From contig NZ_JACHBG010000006.1 in assembly GCF_014207095.1 (NCBI RefSeq), positions 1 to 64,000 on the forward strand: a stretch of DNA of 64,000 nt, read 5' to 3'. The notes under the pieces are model-generated. The model did no database searches, had not been told where the DNA came from, and was given only the letters and a program-made list of their open reading frames with translations. Of the stretch, positions 61,570 to 64,000 are shown in pieces (position 1 is the stretch's first letter; each line of letters opens with the position of its first letter). The DNA comes from Martinezella lusitana (GTDB lineage: Bacteria; Pseudomonadota; Alphaproteobacteria; Rhizobiales; Rhizobiaceae). A program made the position numbers and the translations under genes.

Positions 61570-62660
61570 AGTGCGACCTCCTCCTGCCGGGCGGCAGGTT
61601 TCTCGTTAACGGCAGTCTTGGCTGCATCAGCGCTCTTGTCCGCCTTGACGCGACGCAGCGCATCCAGGCTCGACTGGAACGTGACGTAGTGCGGAAGCTT
61701 GAAGTGGATGCAGAAGCCCGAGCTTTCGACCGGTTCCGTGTGATATAGGACGAATTCCTCGTTGGCCGCCGGATGCGGATTGGGCTGGCTGGAAGCGAGA
61801 TCGAGCGTCGCAGCCGCAATCACCTTCACCTCGTTCCAACCGAAGGTGGCGGAGAAGCCCAGCTCCAGCTCTCTCGCCTTGGATATGACCTCGGTCTGGC
61901 TGACGCGGACGCGGCCGGCGCTGAAGACGGTGCCGCAGGGGTGACGCATCCGGACCGGCGCTTCGGCCAGACGCAATTCGTTGACCGTCGGATGCACGGA
62001 ACTGTAGCCGCGCATGGTGGCATAGCCGAGCGCCAGGGTTCCCCCGGTGTCGGAGCGCGCGAGGCTCTGCAGTCTATGTGCCCTGGCCGCGGGAAACAGC
62101 AGCGGCTCGCGTGTCAAATCGGGAATGTCGTCAGGCGTAACGTCCTGGTCTGCGTGCTCGGGAATGAGCCCCTGCGCTTTCTGCCAGCTGGTCAGAGATG
62201 GCTGGGTCGCAGGGGCCGGTTTTGCTGCCGGAATAACCGGTTCCGGCACATAGTCTTCGCCCTTCAACACGTCGACCTGCAGCAAGCGGTGCGAGTAGTC
62301 GAGCGTCGGGCCGAGGATCTGGCCGCCGGGGATGTCCTTGAAGGCGGCGGAGATACGGCGAACGGTGAAAAGATCCGTCTGGCCAACCGGCTCGGCGACC
62401 GCGATACGGGGCTGCGTCGTGCGATAGGCGCGCAGCAGGAGGATGGCTTCATAGAGATCGCCGCCTGCCTGTGCCAGCGCCAACGCCGCGAGATCAGGCT
62501 CATAGAGCGATGCCTCACCCATGACGCGGTCGATGAGATAGGGGAGGCCTGTTCGAACGGCCTCGACGCGCTCGCGAGTAATCGGACCGAGATCGCTGCG
62601 GAAAAGTCTTTCGGCCTGCTCGATGGCATATTCGCCGCCGCGGGTTGCTACATAAGCCAT
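61566..62660 (-). CDS. phnI: PhnI-like nucleosidase subunit, divergent C-terminal half
   Basis: A 364-residue protein. The N-terminal two thirds agree with PhnI: YVATRGGEYAIEQAE, LPYLIDRVMGEASLYEPDLAALALAQAGGD, AILLLRAYRTT, RRISAAFKDIPGGQILGPTLDYSHRLL and FPAARAHRLQSLARSDTGG. The metal histidines near the C-terminus are kept (GFCIHFKLPHYVTF). Between them, the canonical TECxMVNxF and RGYGLxFGxxERKAMxMALVDRAL blocks are replaced by TEVISKA and LGFSATFGWNEVKVIAAATLD. Canonical PhnI with PhnG/PhnH exchanges the adenine of ATP for a phosphonate. ATG 62660 is preferred, with GAGG upstream; it sits in the phnH stop. Confidence 0.88.
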   Translation of the reverse strand: MAYVATRGGEYAIEQAERLFRSDLGPITRERVEAVRTGLPYLIDRVMGEASLYEPDLAALALAQAGGDLYEAILLLRAYRTTQPRIAVAEPVGQTDLFTVRRISAAFKDIPGGQILGPTLDYSHRLLQVDVLKGEDYVPEPVIPAAKPAPATQPSLTSWQKAQGLIPEHADQDVTPDDIPDLTREPLLFPAARAHRLQSLARSDTGGTLALGYATMRGYSSVHPTVNELRLAEAPVRMRHPCGTVFSAGRVRVSQTEVISKARELELGFSATFGWNEVKVIAAATLDLASSQPNPHPAANEEFVLYHTEPVESSGFCIHFKLPHYVTFQSSLDALRRVKADKSADAAKTAVNEKPAARQEEVAL

Positions 62661-63205
62661 CACAGCACCTCGATTTTCGTTGAACGGGGAATACCGAGCA
62701 GACGCTTGCCGTCGACCAGATAGAGATCCCAGCCGAGGGGATAGCGGATCGCTCTTGCGCGCATTTGCCAGAAGGCGGGATCGACGCCATCGATATCGAT
62801 CGTGATGCTATCCCTGATGCCGGGACCGGAAAGACGCAGCCGCTGTCCGGAACCAAGTCGCGCGGGGGCAAACAGCGTCGCTGCATCGTCCGGATAGGCG
62901 AGGCTGCCGATGCGCAGCGAGGCGAGGACTTTGAGCTTCTCGGCAGAGTCGATTGCCGCGAAGACATAGTCCGCCTCGGCAAGCGGCGCCGGGCGGGCGC
63001 CCGTTGCGGTCAGGACGGAGCTCAAAGAGGCGTCGTCTTCGCAATGGAAGCTGCATTCGCGATCGAGCAGGCTCTCCGCGAGGCTCCAGAAACCCTCTTC
63101 CGACATGTCGCGAGGCTGGCCGGGCCGGCTGAGAGCCCACATGAGATCTTCAAACGTGGCATTGGTGCGGGTATCGTCCACGGTCGGTGTAAGGGAATGT
63201 GCCAT
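62660..63205 (-). CDS. phnH: PhnH-like subunit of the C-P lyase core complex
   Basis: A 181-residue protein with family blocks ATFEDLMWALSRPGQPRDM at the start, LRLSGPGIRDSITIDIDGV in the middle and RYPLGWDLYLVDGKRLLGIPRSTKIEVL at the end (canonical: FPLGIDL...IPRTT.VEV). PhnH has a degenerate PLP-transferase-like fold and works with PhnG and PhnI in the first, nucleosidase step. The start lies 2 bases after the phnG stop. Confidence 0.92.
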   Translation of the reverse strand: MAHSLTPTVDDTRTNATFEDLMWALSRPGQPRDMSEEGFWSLAESLLDRECSFHCEDDASLSSVLTATGARPAPLAEADYVFAAIDSAEKLKVLASLRIGSLAYPDDAATLFAPARLGSGQRLRLSGPGIRDSITIDIDGVDPAFWQMRARAIRYPLGWDLYLVDGKRLLGIPRSTKIEVL

Positions 63206-63207
63206 GG

Positions 63208-63666
63208 TCAGAATGTCTCCATTTGCACGCGGGTCGCTTCGACGTTTCGCAGTCGCTGGCTGTCTTCTTCCCGCTGACGGTCGTGCTCGGCGTTCAAAAA
63301 TTCGAGAATGATGTCGGCTCGATGATTGCTGGCAATTGCCGCATCGATGATCGCCATTGCCATGGCATGCTCGAGGTCGCGGCCAATGATGGCGCCATAG
63401 CCTTCTACGGACTGTCCCGGCACGCGGATATGCGCTTCGGATACAAGCACTTCGCCCAGGTGAAAGGCGGTGCCCTGGACGGTATCCGTCAACGGAAGCA
63501 TCACAAGGCCGGTACGGTTGACGACAACGTCGACGTCGCCAAGCGTGTCGAGCATCTGTTCGGCGGTGGCCTTGATGTTTGTCGGACGGCTTGCTGCGAG
63601 AATCTCCAGGGTCTGCGCATGGGCATAGGATGCGCCGACCGGATCACCAGTCTTCTCCTTAGTCAT
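63208..63666 (-). CDS. phnG: PhnG-like subunit of the C-P lyase core complex
   Basis: A 152-residue protein: TLEILAASRPTNIKATAEQ, VVVNRTGLVMLPLTDTVQGTAFHLGEVLVSEAHIRV and GYGAIIGRDLEHAMAMAIIDAAI match the PhnG pattern (FxLGEVLVTEA...GRD.E.A...ALIDA), and NVEATRVQMETF matches its C-terminus. First gene of the operon; AAGGAAA precedes the ATG. PhnG forms the PhnG2H2I2J2 core with the following proteins. Confidence 0.9.
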   Translation of the reverse strand: MTKEKTGDPVGASYAHAQTLEILAASRPTNIKATAEQMLDTLGDVDVVVNRTGLVMLPLTDTVQGTAFHLGEVLVSEAHIRVPGQSVEGYGAIIGRDLEHAMAMAIIDAAIASNHRADIILEFLNAEHDRQREEDSQRLRNVEATRVQMETF

Positions 63667-63722
63667 CGTCTTTTCCTTGGCACTTAGGGGTCGCTTGATG
63701 CCGGCGATGGGTCACCGGAAAC

Positions 63723-63751
63723 ATTCGGATGATTACTATAATCATCCGAAT
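63723..63751. promoter_or_regulatory. 29-bp perfect palindrome, operator of the phn-like operon
   Basis: Arms ATTCGGATGATTA (63723-63735) and TAATCATCCGAAT (63739-63751) are perfect reverse complements around CTA. On the operon's strand the centre reads TATAGT, a plausible -10, with TGGACA (63756-63761) upstream at a short 15-base spacing. The site is 57 bases before the phnG start, so a dimeric repressor bound here would block transcription. The regulator is not in the window. Confidence 0.75.
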
Positions 63752-63808
63752 GAATTGTCCATCTCGTTTTGCTTTGAGAGACGAGATTCCTCGAACTGGG
63801 CGAAGCGC

Positions 63809-64000
63809 TCAGTCGTCACGCCGGCGCAGCCATTCGGCTGTGATGCGGCTTGCGTCCCACGCGGCGGCCGCCGGCGTCTGTCCCTGCAGCAAAGCGAATA
63901 GAAATGCGCCTGCGAAGCGGTCGCCCGCGCCGATCGTGTTTGCCGTAGCAATCCTCTCGGCCGGTTCGACCTCTAATGCGCTTGAACCGTCGAACAATGT
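63809..64000 (-). CDS. PfkB-family kinase, C-terminal part
   Basis: The frame runs off the right edge; 63 C-terminal residues are visible. ATANTIGAGDRFAGAFLFALLQG is the PfkB signature 2 with the catalytic aspartate in GAGDRF, followed by AAAAWDASRITAEWL. It is on the same strand as, and 142 bases upstream of, the phnG start, with the 29-bp palindrome in between. It may be the last gene of a neighbouring operon or belong to the same pathway. Ribokinase-like enzymes phosphorylate sugars or nucleosides; the substrate is not known. Confidence 0.85.
   Translation of the reverse strand, partial: TLFDGSSALEVEPAERIATANTIGAGDRFAGAFLFALLQGQTPAAAAWDASRITAEWLRRRDD

Noticed and set aside
1..64000. tRNA, rRNA, CRISPR array, insertion sequence or prophage
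   Set aside because: No cloverleaf, ribosomal, regularly spaced repeat, transposase or integrase sequence was recognised on reading; small RNAs cannot be excluded without a covariance-model search.

Overview
The window reads as chromosome, or a large secondary replicon, of a Rhizobiaceae bacterium (Rhizobium/Agrobacterium/Sinorhizobium group). The best evidence is a full-length cyclic beta-1,2-glucan synthase (NdvB/ChvB, 2834 residues). Supporting evidence is GC-rich coding sequence, many translationally coupled ATGA junctions, frequent TTG/GTG starts, and ribose-type ABC, SorC and phn-type genes typical of the group. No rRNA, tRNA, IS element or CRISPR array was recognised.

Layout. 0-16 kb: 3' end of a DapA-family aldolase, ndvB, a membrane alpha/beta-hydrolase, a DUF1801 protein, a GreA/GreB-type factor, an L,D-transpeptidase lipoprotein and a two-component system. 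16-21.4 kb: a membrane-anchored AraC-type regulator followed by a MacAB/DevBCA-like set (HlyD adaptor, ATPase, two permeases). 21.5-33.8 kb: a surface-polysaccharide locus with a GINT1-N-like protein, GT4 transferase, Wzx-like flippase, Wzz/ExoP-like co-polymerase with a degenerate kinase domain, Tat-exported GH5, Wzy-like polymerase, GNAT-like protein, and a flavoprotein coupled to a WecG/TagA transferase. 33.8-42.5 kb: accessory genes (a 5'-broken TetR-like remnant next to ParDE, a BTLCP cysteine protease, MarR+GNAT, Fsr-type MFS, AraC, LysE, secretory lipase).

42.7-47.3 kb: a hydrolytic phosphonate module: MFS transporter, LysR regulator, a TIGR03364/PbfC-type flavoenzyme and phosphonoacetaldehyde hydrolase PhnX, with no PhnW transaminase. 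48.7-57.8 kb: a sugar-uptake operon (permease, binding protein, double ATPase, permease, PfkB kinase), a SorC-family repressor and an aldolase/short-chain dehydrogenase fusion. A near-identical palindrome lies upstream of the transporter and in the SorC/fusion-gene intergenic region. 57.9-63.7 kb: a compact reverse-strand phnGHIJKLM operon, preceded by the end of another PfkB kinase.

The most unusual observation is in this last operon. PhnJ has only one cysteine and lacks all four residues corresponding to the [4Fe-4S] ligands and catalytic cysteine of C-P lyase, and PhnI is also divergent in its C-terminal half. The operon lies behind a 29-bp palindrome with perfect 13-bp arms. Together these suggest a phn-derived complex that does not perform the standard radical-SAM C-P cleavage. 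This is inference from sequence and needs testing.
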